Assembly (NCBI RefSeq): GCF_001279695.1
Contig: NZ_LGDD01000306.1
Coordinates: forward strand, 186,001 to 250,000
DNA: 64,000 bases
Reading direction: 5' to 3'
From: Streptomyces sp. WM6378
GTDB lineage: Bacteria > Actinomycetota > Actinomycetes > Streptomycetales > Streptomycetaceae
The number at the start of each line of letters is the position of its first letter. Positions within the stretch are counted from its first letter, which is position 1. Below are positions 49,433-58,487 of this stretch, piece after piece. The translations under genes were made by a program, and so were the position numbers. The notes below the pieces were generated by a model. It did no database searches. It saw nothing but the letters and a program-made list of their open reading frames with translations, and was not told where the DNA came from.

Positions 49433-51208
49433 TCAGTTGGGAGACCACTCCCAACCCGCAGCCTGGATCCGCGCGGAGTCTTCCAGCCGAGCCTCGTCGA
49501 AAAGCACCCGCCGCTCCTCGGTGACGCGCAGCCCGTCGACGTACACCCCGCGGCCGACGTACAGCGGGCCCGTCGTGTACCGCCAGCGCAGCCGCACAGG
49601 GCGGCCGCGCCAGGCGGCGAGGTCCGCAGACGCCTCGTGCCAGACCCGCCCGGACCACCCCGTCACCGATCCGGCCGGGTGCTCCACGGCCCCTTCTCCG
49701 GGGCCCACGGTCGCGAACGGCACGGGCCGCCAGGTGGACCCCGCGTCCGCCGAGGCCTCCAGCGCCACGGTGCCCACGCCCGGCTCCGTGTCCCACCACA
49801 GGGCGCAGCTCAGCCGGGCCCGGTCGGAGGCGACATCCAACTCGGGCAGGGTGAGCGTGGCGCTCGTTCCGCGCGCCATGCCCGCGAACCAGGAGCTCCC
49901 GCCGTGCGCGGGGCGGACCGCGACGGCCCGTGCCAGTGCGTTGGCCGCGGCCACGCGCGGCGCGGACCCGGAGCGCCAGCTGCGCACCGGATGGACGGAG
50001 TTGGCGAGCAGCACGAGGAACGTGTCGGTGCTCGGGTCGATGACGATGCTCGTGCCGGTGAACCCGGTGTGCCCCGCGCTGTGCGGCGTCGCCATCGCGC
50101 CCATGTACCAGTGCTGGTAGAGCTCGAAGCCGAGCCCGTGCTCATGGCCGGGGAAGGCCGTGTTGAAGTCCCTGAACAGCAGGTCCACGGAGGCGGGGGT
50201 CAGGATCCGGGTCCGGCCGTAGGTGCCGCCGTTCAGCAGCGTACGGGCGAGGACCGCGAGGTCCCAGGCGCAGGAGAAGACCCCAGCGTGGCCCGCGACG
50301 CCGCCGAGGCAGTACGCGTTCTCGTCGTGCACCTCGCCCCACACCAGGCCCCGGTCGATCCCGGACCACGGCTTGCGCGCGTCCTCGGTCGCGGCGATCT
50401 TCGGCTTCCAGGAGGCGGGCGGGTTGTAGCGAGTGCGGTGCATCCCGAGTGGAGCAGTGATCTCGTCGTGGAGCAGTGCATCCAATGAGCGCTCGGTGAT
50501 CTTTTCCAGGACCAGCTGGAGGGAGATCAGATTGAGGTCGGAGTAGAGGTACGTGCTGCCGGGCGGGCTCGCCGGGGCCTCGTTCCAGATGAGCTTCAGC
50601 TTCTCCTCGTACGTCGGCGCCCCGTACAGCGGGATCCAGTCGCGGAACCCCGAGGTATGCGTGAGCAACTGCCGTACGGTGACGGCCTGTTTGCCCGCCG
50701 CGCCGAACGCGGGCAGGTACGAGGCGACCGTGCGCTCCAGGTCCAGCGTGCCGCGCTCGATCTGCTGGACCGCGAGCAGCGAGGTGAACAGCTTGGAGAG
50801 CGAGGCGAGGTCGTACACCGTGTCCTCGGCCGCCGCGATCCGCCGCTCGGGCGGGAACTCCACCGCCCGGTCGCTCTTCTCGTCGTACGCCGCGTAGCGC
50901 ACCGCGCTGCCGATCGGATGGTGCAGCGCCACCGTGCCGCCGCGCCCCGCGAGCAGCACGGCGCCCGCGTACCAGGGGTGCTCGGGGGAGGGGCCGAGGA
51001 ACCTCTCCGCGTCCTCGACCAGGCGGTCCAGGTGCTCGGGCAGCAGCCCGGCCTGCTCGGCGGACCCCCGCCGCAGCGTCCGGCCGCGCCCTGCCGCAAG
51101 AGCCTCCCCGCCCGGCAGCGAGCCCACCACCAGCGCACCTCCAAGGACCATGGCCGCACTGGCCAGTCGTCGCCTGCTGACGCCCCCGACTTCCTCGGCC
51201 ACCGGCAC
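49433..51208 (-). CDS. Secreted beta-lactamase-family serine hydrolase
   Basis: A 591-residue protein (GTG start at 51208, GAAGGGG before it) with an export signal containing twin arginines (VSRRRLASAAMVLGGALVVG). The serine-hydrolase domain has the three class C/esterase motifs: Ser-x-x-Lys in LASLSKLFTSLLA, Tyr-Ser-Asp in YLYSDLNLISLQLV and His-Thr-Gly in HTGFTGTSIVIDP. The last 180 residues (LPELDVASDRARLSCALWWD ... VYVDGLRVTEE) look like an immunoglobulin/MAM-like beta-sandwich, often a carbohydrate- or protein-binding module. It might be a D-Ala-D-Ala carboxypeptidase or an esterase. Divergent from the nitronate monooxygenase-like gene. Confidence 0.9.
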   Translation of the reverse strand: MPVAEEVGGVSRRRLASAAMVLGGALVVGSLPGGEALAAGRGRTLRRGSAEQAGLLPEHLDRLVEDAERFLGPSPEHPWYAGAVLLAGRGGTVALHHPIGSAVRYAAYDEKSDRAVEFPPERRIAAAEDTVYDLASLSKLFTSLLAVQQIERGTLDLERTVASYLPAFGAAGKQAVTVRQLLTHTSGFRDWIPLYGAPTYEEKLKLIWNEAPASPPGSTYLYSDLNLISLQLVLEKITERSLDALLHDEITAPLGMHRTRYNPPASWKPKIAATEDARKPWSGIDRGLVWGEVHDENAYCLGGVAGHAGVFSCAWDLAVLARTLLNGGTYGRTRILTPASVDLLFRDFNTAFPGHEHGLGFELYQHWYMGAMATPHSAGHTGFTGTSIVIDPSTDTFLVLLANSVHPVRSWRSGSAPRVAAANALARAVAVRPAHGGSSWFAGMARGTSATLTLPELDVASDRARLSCALWWDTEPGVGTVALEASADAGSTWRPVPFATVGPGEGAVEHPAGSVTGWSGRVWHEASADLAAWRGRPVRLRWRYTTGPLYVGRGVYVDGLRVTEERRVLFDEARLEDSARIQAAGWEWSPN

Positions 51209-51352
51209 GCACCCCTTCCTGCCGCGCCTTCCTGACGCGGCCTCCGGCGCGCTGAAAGTATCTTTCGTGATCACGCCGAACGGTAGAAACTTTCTTCCAT
51301 GGGCTCGCCCGTGTCAACGAGGCGGCGAGCCGCCACGGCGCACGGCAAAGAA

Positions 51353-51369
51353 TCTGACGCAGCATCAGA
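51353..51369. promoter_or_regulatory. TCTGAC-type inverted repeat upstream of the monooxygenase/acyl-CoA ligase genes
   Basis: TCTGAC-GCAGC-ATCAGA is an inverted repeat with one mismatch (TCTGAC against ATCAGA). Together with its flanks (AA before, AAA after) it closely matches the perfect site at 61350-61366. It lies 44 bases before the start of the nitronate monooxygenase-like gene. Confidence 0.55.
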
Positions 51370-51412
51370 AAATCTCTTCCCTCGTCGCCCCGGCTGCGGC
51401 ATTCTGCGCCCC

Positions 51413-52522
51413 ATGCAGACGGAGCTGAGCAGGAAACTGGGAGTCGAGCACGCCGTCTTCGGCTTCACGCCGTTCCCCGCGGTGGCCGCGGCCATCACCC
51501 GGGCCGGCGGATTCGGTGTGCTCGGCGCGGTCCGCTACACGGCGCCCGACGACCTCGCGCGCGACCTCGACTGGATGCAGGAGCACACCGACGGGCTGTC
51601 GTACGGGCTCGACGTGGTGATGCCCGCCAAGAAGGTCGAGGGGGTCGGCGAGGCAGAGATCGAGGCCATGATCCCCGAGGGGCACCGCCAGTTCGTGCGG
51701 GACACCCTCGCCAAGCACGGCGTGCCCGAGCTCGCCGCGGGCGAGGCGTCCGGCTGGCGCATCACCGGCTGGATGGAGCAGGTGGCCCGCAATCAGCTCG
51801 ACGTGGCCTTCGACTATCCGATCAAGTTGCTCGCCAACGCACTCGGTTCACCGCCCCTCGACGTCGTCCAGCGCGCCCACGACCAGGGCGTGCTCGTAGC
51901 CGCACTCGCGGGCAGCGCCCGCCACGCCCGCCACCACGCGGACGCGGGCATCGACATCGTCGTTGCCCAGGGCTACGAGGCCGGCGGGCACACCGGGGAG
52001 ATCGCCACCATGGTGCTCGTCCCCGAAGTCGTCGACGCCGTCGGCCCGTTGCCGGTCCTCGCGGCCGGGGGCATCGGCAGCGGCGAGCAGATCGCCGCCG
52101 GGCTCGCGCTCGGTGCGCAGGGCGTCTGGCTCGGCTCGCTCTGGCTCACCACCACCGAGGCCGAAATGCACTCCCGCGCGCTGACCCGCAAGCTCCTGGC
52201 GGCCGGCTCCGGCGACACCGTCCGTTCCCGCGCGCTCACCGGCAAGCCCGCGCGCCAGCTGCGCACCGAATGGACCGACGCCTGGGACGACCCGGCCGGG
52301 CCCGGCACCCTGCCCATGCCGCTCCAGGGCCTCCTCGTCGCCGAGGCCGTGTCCCGCATCCAGAAGTACGAGGTGGAGCCGCTGCTCGGCACGCCCGTCG
52401 GCCAGATCGTCGGGAAGATGACCGCCGAACGCAGCGTCCAGGAGACCTTCGACGACCTCACGCGCGGCTTCGAGCGCGCCATCGACCGCATCAACCGCAT
52501 CGCCGGAAGGGACGCCCGATGA
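51413..52522 (+). CDS. Nitronate monooxygenase-like flavoprotein
   Basis: A 369-residue TIM-barrel FMN protein of the 2-nitropropane-dioxygenase family. Signatures are PFPAVAAAITRAGGFGVLGA, the catalytic-His region GYEAGGHTGEIATMVLVPEV, and the FMN-binding PVLAAGGIGSGEQIAAGLAL. Members of the lipid-catabolic type are found in operons with acyl-CoA ligases; here the stop overlaps the start of such a ligase (ATGA). Whether it oxidises a nitro compound or acts as a flavin enoyl-reductase or oxidase on a CoA ester is not clear. The ATG at 51413 is preferred to longer forms, which run through the operator. Confidence 0.9.
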   Translation: MQTELSRKLGVEHAVFGFTPFPAVAAAITRAGGFGVLGAVRYTAPDDLARDLDWMQEHTDGLSYGLDVVMPAKKVEGVGEAEIEAMIPEGHRQFVRDTLAKHGVPELAAGEASGWRITGWMEQVARNQLDVAFDYPIKLLANALGSPPLDVVQRAHDQGVLVAALAGSARHARHHADAGIDIVVAQGYEAGGHTGEIATMVLVPEVVDAVGPLPVLAAGGIGSGEQIAAGLALGAQGVWLGSLWLTTTEAEMHSRALTRKLLAAGSGDTVRSRALTGKPARQLRTEWTDAWDDPAGPGTLPMPLQGLLVAEAVSRIQKYEVEPLLGTPVGQIVGKMTAERSVQETFDDLTRGFERAIDRINRIAGRDAR

Positions 52523-54069
52523 ACCAGCCGCCCAACGGTTTCTGGGCCCAGGCCGCCGCCGACCCCGACCGCCCCGTGCTCGTCGCGCCGGACGGCGAGG
52601 AGTGGACGGCGGGCCGTCTGCACGGCGCCGTCAACCAGCTCGTGCACGGACTGCGGGCCGCGGGTCTGGAGCGCGGCGATGCCTTCGCTGTGGTGCTGCC
52701 CAACGGCGTCGAGTTCTTCACCGCCTATCTCGCCGCCTCCCAGGGCGGGTTCTACCTCGTGCCCGTCAACCACCACCTGGTCGGCCCGGAGATCGCCTGG
52801 ATCGTCTCCGACTCGGGCGCCAAGGTCCTCATCGCGCACGAGCGGTTCGCCGAGGCGGCCACCGCCGCGGCCGACGAGGCCGAGCTGCCCGCGTCGCACC
52901 GCTACGCCGTCGGCACGATCGCCGGTTTTTCGCCGTACGCCCGACTCCTGGACGGACAGCCCGAGTCGGTGCCCGCCGACCGCACGCTCGGCTGGGTCAT
53001 GAACTACACCTCCGGCACCACCGGACGCCCGCGCGGCATCCGGCGTCCGCTGCCCGGAAAGCCGCCGGAGGAGACGTACCTCGGCGGCTTCCTCGCCATC
53101 TTCGGCATCAAGCCGTTCGACGACAACGTCCACCTGGTGTGCTCGCCGCTCTACCACACGGCGGTCCTCCAATTCGCGGGAGCCTCCCTGCACATCGGGC
53201 ACCGCATCGTCCTCATGGACAAGTGGACGCCCGAGGACATGCTGCGTCTCATCGACGAACAGGCCTGCACGCACACCCACATGGTGCCGACCCAGTTCCA
53301 CCGGCTGCTCTCGCTGCCCGACGAGGTGAAGGCGCGGTACGACGTCTCCTCGATGCGGCACGCCATCCACGGCGCCGCGCCCTGCCCCGACCACGTCAAA
53401 CGCGCCATGATCGACTGGTGGGGGAGCTGCGTCGAGGAGTACTACGCGGCGAGCGAGGGCGGCGGCGCGTTCGCGACCGCCGAGGACTGGCTGAAGAAGC
53501 CCGGCACGGTCGGAAAGGCCTGGCCCATCAGCGAGCTCGCGGTCTTCGACGACGACCAAGTCCGGCTGCCCGCAGGGGAGTTGGGTACGGTCTACATGAA
53601 GATGTCGACCGGCGGCTTCAGCTACCACAAGGACGAGAGCAAGACGCGGAAGAACCGCATCGGCGACTTCTTCACCGTCGGCGACCTCGGCTACCTCGAC
53701 GAGGACGGCTATCTCTTCCTCCGCGACCGCAAGATCGACATGATCATCTCGGGCGGCGTCAACATCTACCCGGCCGAGATCGAGGCGGCGCTCCTGACCC
53801 ACCCGGCCGTCGCGGACGCCGCGGCCTTCGGCATTCCGCACGCCGACTGGGGCGAGGAGGTGAAGGCCGTCGTCGAAGTGGCCGAGGGACACGAGGCGGG
53901 CGACGCCCTCGCGACCGGGATACTCGCCCACTGCGCACGCCAGTTGGCCGGATACAAGCGGCCCAGGACCGTCGACTTCATCGAGACGATGCCCCGCGAC
54001 CCGAACGGCAAGCTCTACAAGCGGCGGCTGCGCGAACCGTACTGGGAGGGCCACGAGCGCGCGATGTGA
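52519..54069 (+). CDS. AMP-forming acyl-CoA ligase (fadD-like)
   Basis: A 516-residue ANL enzyme that makes an acyl-CoA with ATP. ATP-binding loop P-loop-like MNYTSGTTGRPRGIRR, acyl site SSMRHAIHGAAPCPDHVKRA, adenylate motif YYAASEGGGAFAT and hinge region FLRDRKIDMIISGGVNIYPAEI, with the C-terminal catalytic Lys in PRDPNGKLYKRRLREPYW. The order and spacing are complete. Translated from an ATG overlapping the stop of the nitronate monooxygenase-like gene, indicating coupling. Substrate is unknown; the neighbourhood is lipid, steroid or aromatic catabolism. Confidence 0.92.
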   Translation: MNQPPNGFWAQAAADPDRPVLVAPDGEEWTAGRLHGAVNQLVHGLRAAGLERGDAFAVVLPNGVEFFTAYLAASQGGFYLVPVNHHLVGPEIAWIVSDSGAKVLIAHERFAEAATAAADEAELPASHRYAVGTIAGFSPYARLLDGQPESVPADRTLGWVMNYTSGTTGRPRGIRRPLPGKPPEETYLGGFLAIFGIKPFDDNVHLVCSPLYHTAVLQFAGASLHIGHRIVLMDKWTPEDMLRLIDEQACTHTHMVPTQFHRLLSLPDEVKARYDVSSMRHAIHGAAPCPDHVKRAMIDWWGSCVEEYYAASEGGGAFATAEDWLKKPGTVGKAWPISELAVFDDDQVRLPAGELGTVYMKMSTGGFSYHKDESKTRKNRIGDFFTVGDLGYLDEDGYLFLRDRKIDMIISGGVNIYPAEIEAALLTHPAVADAAAFGIPHADWGEEVKAVVEVAEGHEAGDALATGILAHCARQLAGYKRPRTVDFIETMPRDPNGKLYKRRLREPYWEGHERAM

Positions 54070-54183
54070 CCCGGCGGACGAATACCCCGGCCTGCTGGCG
54101 CCCCGGCCCCGCCGTCGAGTTGAATGACGCGGCAGCCGCCGGGGCACGGGCCGGGGGCACCGCACGGGGAGGTGGCACACGTC

Positions 54184-55041
54184 ATGACGGAGCACGCCGA
54201 GGAGTTCGAGGACCACCGGCAGGTGCTGCTCGGGCTCGCCTACCGGCTGCTCGGCTCGCTGTGGGACGCCGAGGACGTCGTCCAGGACGCCTATCTGCGC
54301 TGGAGCCGGGTCGACCGCGCCGAGGTGCGGGACGCGCGCGGCTTCCTCATCACCGTCGTCTCCCGGCTCGCCATCGACCAGTTGCGCTCGGCCCGCGTGG
54401 CCCGCGAGGCGTACGTCGGGCCGTGGCTGCCCGAACCCGTCGCCACCGACACGCTCGGCCCGCTGGACACGGCCGAACTGCGCGACACCGTCGCCTACGC
54501 CACCGTCCACCTCATGGAACGCCTCTCGCCGCCGGAGCGCGCCGTGTTCGTGCTGCGCGAGGCCTTCCAGCTGCCGTACGAGGAGATCGCGTCCATCGTC
54601 GACGCGAGCGTGGCCAACTGCCGCCAGATGTACAGCAGGGCCGGCCGCCACCTGGCCGCCGGGCGTGAGCGCTTCCCGCTCTCCGACGACGAACACGCCA
54701 AGCTGCTCAGCCGCTTCCTCGAAGCGGCCGCGGGCGGCGACCTGAGCGCGCTCGCCGAACTGCTCGCCGAGGACGTCGTGGCCTGGAGCGACGGCGGCGG
54801 CAAGGTCACGGCCGCGCGGCGCCCGGTCATGGGCCGCAAGAAGGTGCTCGCCTTCCTCACCGGCCTGCTCAACCGGTACCCGCTGGAGAGCTTCGAGGTC
54901 ATCGACATCAACGGCGGCCCGGCCCTGTCCATCACCGCGGACGGCCGGCGCCAGATCGGCCTGGTCGCCTTCCGCGACGGGCTCATCGACACCATCTACT
55001 CGATCCGCAACCCCGACAAGCTCACCCACCTGTCGGGCTGA
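54184..55041 (+). CDS. sigJ: ECF41-type RNA polymerase sigma factor (SigJ-like)
   Basis: A 285-residue sigma factor. Sigma2 region DHRQVLLGLAYRLLGSLWDA and EDVVQDAYLRWSRVDRAEV, sigma4 region LSPPERAVFVLREAFQLPYE and EIASIVDASVANCRQMYSRA. The C-terminal SnoaL-like domain (about 175-285) has the DGGGKVTAARRPVMGRKKVL and the NPDKL motif (SIRNPDKLTHLSG) that define the ECF41 group; in this group the extension replaces an anti-sigma factor. ECF41 genes are usually next to a carboxymuconolactone decarboxylase, oxidoreductase or epimerase gene; here the closest such gene (double CMD) is 15 kb away. It sits between two acyl-CoA ligase genes. Confidence 0.93.
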   Translation: MTEHAEEFEDHRQVLLGLAYRLLGSLWDAEDVVQDAYLRWSRVDRAEVRDARGFLITVVSRLAIDQLRSARVAREAYVGPWLPEPVATDTLGPLDTAELRDTVAYATVHLMERLSPPERAVFVLREAFQLPYEEIASIVDASVANCRQMYSRAGRHLAAGRERFPLSDDEHAKLLSRFLEAAAGGDLSALAELLAEDVVAWSDGGGKVTAARRPVMGRKKVLAFLTGLLNRYPLESFEVIDINGGPALSITADGRRQIGLVAFRDGLIDTIYSIRNPDKLTHLSG

Positions 55042-55099
55042 CCCATCGGACACCCCCCAGGGCCTTGACCCCGCCGGGCGGGCCACCCAGGATCCAGCC

Positions 55100-56590
55100 A
55101 TGGAAGAGGTACGCAGCAGCACCGTCGACGGCATCGTGCGCCGCAGCGCCCGCCGCACCCCCGACCGCACCGCCGTCCGGTACGCGGACCGCGCCTGGAG
55201 CTACGCCGAACTGGACACGGCCGTCTCCACCGCGGCCGCCGTCCTCGCCGGCCGGGGGCTGAGCAAGGGCGACCGGGTCGCCACCTACGGCCACAACTCG
55301 GACGCCTACCTCATCGCGTTCCTCGCCTGCGCCCGCGCCGGATTCATCCATGTGCCCGTCAACCAGCACCTCACCGGCGCGGACCTCGCCTACATCCTGG
55401 AGCAGTCCGGCGCCGCCCTGGTCCTCGCCGACCCGGCGCTCGCGGACCGGGTTCCCGCCGGCTTCGCGGTCCTTCCCCTGCGCGACGGCGCGGGCTCGCT
55501 CCTCGCGGCGCTGGCCCAGCCGCTCCCGTACGAGATCGACGGCGGGCGGCACGACGTGGTCCAGCTGCTCTACACCTCGGGCACCACCGCCCTGCCCAAG
55601 GGCGCGATGATGAGCCACCGGGCCCTCGTCCACGAGTACGTCTCCGCCATCACGGCGCTCGACCTGCGCGAGACGGACCGGCCCGTGCACTCGCTGCCGC
55701 TCTACCACTCGGCGCAGATGCACGTCTTCCTGCTGCCCTACCTCGCGGTGGGCGCGCAGAACACCATTCTGGACGCGCCCGACGCGGGCCGGATCTTCGA
55801 CCTGGTGGAGGCGGGCCGTGCCGACTCGCTGTTCGCGCCGCCCACGGTGTGGATCGCCCTCGCGGGCCACCCCGAGTTCGCCACGCGCGATCTGAGCGGG
55901 CTGCGCAAGGCGTACTACGGGGCCTCGATCATGCCGGTGCCGGTCCTGGAGCGGCTGCGCGAACGGCTCCCGGGGCTCGCCTTCTACAACTGCTTCGGGC
56001 AGAGCGAGATCGGCCCGCTCGCCACCGTGCTCGGGCCCGAGGAGCACGAGGGGCGGATGGACTCGTGCGGGCGGCCCGTGCTCTTCGTCGAGGCGAAGGT
56101 CGTCGACGAGAGCGGCAAGGAGGTGCCCGACGGCACACCGGGTGAAGTGGTCTACCGCTCCCCGCAGTTGTGCGAGGGCTACTGGGACAAGCCCGCCGAG
56201 ACCGAGGACGCCTTCCGCGAGGGCTGGTTCCACTCCGGCGACCTCGCGGTGCGCGACAGCGAGGGCTACTTCACCGTCGTCGACCGGGTGAAGGACGTCA
56301 TCAACTCCGGCGGCGTGCTGATCGCCTCCCGCCAGGTCGAGGACGCGCTGTACACGCACCCGGCGGTCGCCGAGGCCGCGGTCGTGGGCCTGCCCGACGA
56401 GCGCTGGATCGAGGCGGTCACCGCCTTCGTCGTACGGAGCGGCGAGGTGAGCGAGGCCCAACTGATCGACCACGCACGGGAGTTGATCGCCCACTTCAAG
56501 GCGCCGAAGCGGGTCGTGTTCGTCGACGAGCTGCCGCGGAACGCGAGCGGCAAGATCCTCAAGCGGGAGCTGCGCGACCGGTTCGCCTGA
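55100..56590 (+). CDS. AMP-forming acyl-CoA ligase (fadD-like), second copy
   Basis: A 496-residue ANL ligase. P-loop-like LLYTSGTTALPKGAMMSHRA, the acceptor region LRKAYYGASIMPVPVLERLR, adenylate motif YNCFGQSEIGPLATVLGPEE, the GWFHSGDLAVRDSEGYFTVV hinge approach, and the catalytic C-terminal ELPRNASGKILKRELRDRF. Compared with the copy at 52519 the middle differs strongly, so the two have different substrates. Its ATG lies about 58 bases after the sigJ stop; no operator was seen between. It converges with paaK, whose stop is 12 bases away. Confidence 0.92.
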   Translation: MEEVRSSTVDGIVRRSARRTPDRTAVRYADRAWSYAELDTAVSTAAAVLAGRGLSKGDRVATYGHNSDAYLIAFLACARAGFIHVPVNQHLTGADLAYILEQSGAALVLADPALADRVPAGFAVLPLRDGAGSLLAALAQPLPYEIDGGRHDVVQLLYTSGTTALPKGAMMSHRALVHEYVSAITALDLRETDRPVHSLPLYHSAQMHVFLLPYLAVGAQNTILDAPDAGRIFDLVEAGRADSLFAPPTVWIALAGHPEFATRDLSGLRKAYYGASIMPVPVLERLRERLPGLAFYNCFGQSEIGPLATVLGPEEHEGRMDSCGRPVLFVEAKVVDESGKEVPDGTPGEVVYRSPQLCEGYWDKPAETEDAFREGWFHSGDLAVRDSEGYFTVVDRVKDVINSGGVLIASRQVEDALYTHPAVAEAAVVGLPDERWIEAVTAFVVRSGEVSEAQLIDHARELIAHFKAPKRVVFVDELPRNASGKILKRELRDRFA

Positions 56591-56602
56591 CCTCCCGCGG
56601 AC

Positions 56603-57895
56603 TCAAGCGCGCCCCGGCCGCAGGTCGACGATCCGCTTGAACTTGCCCACCGAGCGCTCGATGGTCTCGGGGCCGACGACCTCCACCGTCACCGAGACGC
56701 CGATCCCGTCCTTGACCGCCGCGACGATCGAACGCGCCGCGGCCTCGCGCTGCTCCGGCGGCGTGTCCGGCCGGGCCTCCACCCGTACCGTCAGCGCGTC
56801 GAGCCGGCCCTCACGGGACAGCCGCAGCTGGAAGTGCGGGGCGAGGCCGGGCGTGCGCAGCACGATCTCCTCGATCTGGGTGGGGAAGAGGTTCACCCCG
56901 CGCAGGATGACCAGGTCGTCGCTGCGCCCGGTCACCTTCTCCATCCGCCGGAACACCCGGGCCGTGCCGGGCAGCAGCCGCGTCAGGTCCCGGGTCCGGT
57001 AACGGATCACCGGCATCGCTTCCTTGGTGAGCGAGGTGAACACGAGCTCGCCGCGCTCCCCGTCCGGCAGGACCTCGCCAGTGAGCGGGTCCACGATCTC
57101 CGGGTAGAAGTGGTCCTCCCAGATGTGCAGCCCGTCCTTGGTCTCCACGCACTCCTGCGCGACACCCGGGCCCATGACCTCCGAGAGCCCGTAGATGTCG
57201 ACCGCGTCGATCGCGAACCGCTCCTCGATCTCGCGGCGCATCTCCTCGGTCCACGGCTCGGCGCCGAAGATGCCCACCTTGAGCGAGGTCGTACGGGGAT
57301 CGATGCCCTGGCGCTCGAACTCGTCGAGCAGCGTCAGCATGTAGGACGGGGTCACCATGATGATCTCGGGGCGGAAGTCCTGGATCAGCTGGACCTGACG
57401 GGCCGTCATGCCACCGGAGGCGGGGATCACCGTACAGCCGAGCCGCTCGGCCCCGTAGTGCGCGCCCAGACCGCCGGTGAACAGGCCGTATCCGTACGCC
57501 ACATGGACCTTGTGGCCGGGTCGGCCGCCCGCCGCGCGGATCGAGCGGGCCACCACGTCCGCCCAGGTGTCCAGGTCCCGCTGGGTGTAGCCGACGACGG
57601 TCGGGCGGCCCGTCGTGCCGCTGGAGGCGTGGATGCGGCGGATGTCGCTCTCCGGGACCGCGAACATCCCGAACGGGTAGTGGTCGCGCAGATCGGACTT
57701 GGCGGTGAACGGGAAACGGGCGAGGTCCGCGAGCGAGTGGCAGTCCTCCGGGCGGATCCCGGCCTTGTCGAACGCCTCCCGGTAGAACCCGACGTTGTCG
57801 TACGCGTGCCGCAGCGAGGCGCGCAGCCGGTCGAGCTGCAAGGCTTCGAGCTCCGGTCGGCTCAGCCGCTCCGCCTCGTCCAGCTCAGCTGCCAT
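56603..57895 (-). CDS. paaK: Phenylacetate-CoA ligase
   Basis: Activates phenylacetate to phenylacetyl-CoA, the entry step of the aerobic hybrid pathway. The 430-residue protein has a PaaK-type start (MAAELDEAERLSRPELEALQ ... LRHAYDNVGFYREAF) and nucleotide loop HASSGTTGRPTVVGYTQRDL. The adenylate region DIYGLSEVMGPGVAQECVET and the C-terminal VGPETIERSVGKFKRIVDLR, with catalytic Lys, are complete. Start ATG at 57895 fits the normal length; an ATG 20 codons earlier has no homology. The rest of the paa pathway (paaABCDE, paaG, paaZ) is not in the window. A palindrome of the PaaR type lies just upstream. Confidence 0.93.
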   Translation of the reverse strand: MAAELDEAERLSRPELEALQLDRLRASLRHAYDNVGFYREAFDKAGIRPEDCHSLADLARFPFTAKSDLRDHYPFGMFAVPESDIRRIHASSGTTGRPTVVGYTQRDLDTWADVVARSIRAAGGRPGHKVHVAYGYGLFTGGLGAHYGAERLGCTVIPASGGMTARQVQLIQDFRPEIIMVTPSYMLTLLDEFERQGIDPRTTSLKVGIFGAEPWTEEMRREIEERFAIDAVDIYGLSEVMGPGVAQECVETKDGLHIWEDHFYPEIVDPLTGEVLPDGERGELVFTSLTKEAMPVIRYRTRDLTRLLPGTARVFRRMEKVTGRSDDLVILRGVNLFPTQIEEIVLRTPGLAPHFQLRLSREGRLDALTVRVEARPDTPPEQREAAARSIVAAVKDGIGVSVTVEVVGPETIERSVGKFKRIVDLRPGRA

Positions 57896-57944
57896 GGTTG
57901 CGCTCCCGTCCTCGCTCCGCCCCCGCAGGGGCGACGAAATCGGA

Positions 57945-57962
57945 CGACCGATCATTCGGTCG
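57945..57962. promoter_or_regulatory. Palindromic operator candidate upstream of paaK
   Basis: CGACCGA-TCAT-TCGGTCG is a perfect seven-base-arm inverted repeat about 50 bases upstream of the paaK start. ACCGA...TCGGT half-sites are the kind reported for PaaR-type TetR repressors of phenylacetate genes. Confidence 0.6.
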
Positions 57963-58094
57963 ATCTGTATCGGATCAGTAATTCAGCAGCCCGAGGGGTG
58001 CGTCAAGGGCTGTGGACAACTCGACGGGCGGCCTGTTCGTGCTGGCGGCGAAACCCATTGCCTTGATCGTCGGGGCCCTGTGAGGATCGATCGC

Positions 58095-58487
58095 ATGCCG
58101 ACGTTCACCAGCCACGACGGAACCGAGCTCGCCTACCGACTGACCGGGGAGGGCCCGACCCTCGTCTGCCTGCCGGGCGGACCGATGCGGGCCGCCTCCT
58201 ACCTCGGCGACCTGGGCGGCCTCGGTGCGCATCGCCAGTTGGTGCTGCTCGATCTGCGGGGGACGGGGGATTCGGCGATGCCCGAGGACCCGGCGTCGTA
58301 CCGCTGCGACCGTCGGGTGGCCGATGTCGAGGCGCTGCGCGCGCACCTCGGCCTCGACCGGATCGACCTGCTCGGCCACTCCGCCTCAGGGAACCTGGCC
58401 CTCCTGTACGCCGCCCGCCACCCGGACCGGATCGGCTCGCTCACCCTGGTCGCGCCCGGCGCCCGCGCCGTCGGCATCGACGTGTGA
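58095..58487 (+). pseudogene. N-terminal half of an alpha/beta hydrolase, split by a frameshift
   Basis: 131 codons give the first half of an alpha/beta hydrolase: TSHDGTELAYRLTGEGPTLV, oxyanion loop CLPGGPMRAASYLGDLGGLG, VLLDLRGTGDSAMPEDPASY and the nucleophile elbow LLGHSASGNLALLYAARHPD (Ser in GHSAS). It stops at TGA in GTG-TGA immediately after LTLVAPGARAVGIDV. The missing second half continues in the next frame (see 58484) without any gap: GIDV followed by TEDDWRSAVALRAGEPWYAE is the expected order of such proteins. A two-base GT duplication (GACGTGTGACC instead of GACGTGACC) would explain the shift. Confidence 0.7.

Noticed and set aside
51973..55170. A minus-strand frame of over 1000 codons opposite the ligase and sigma-factor genes
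   Set aside because: Antisense shadow of three well-supported genes on the plus strand.
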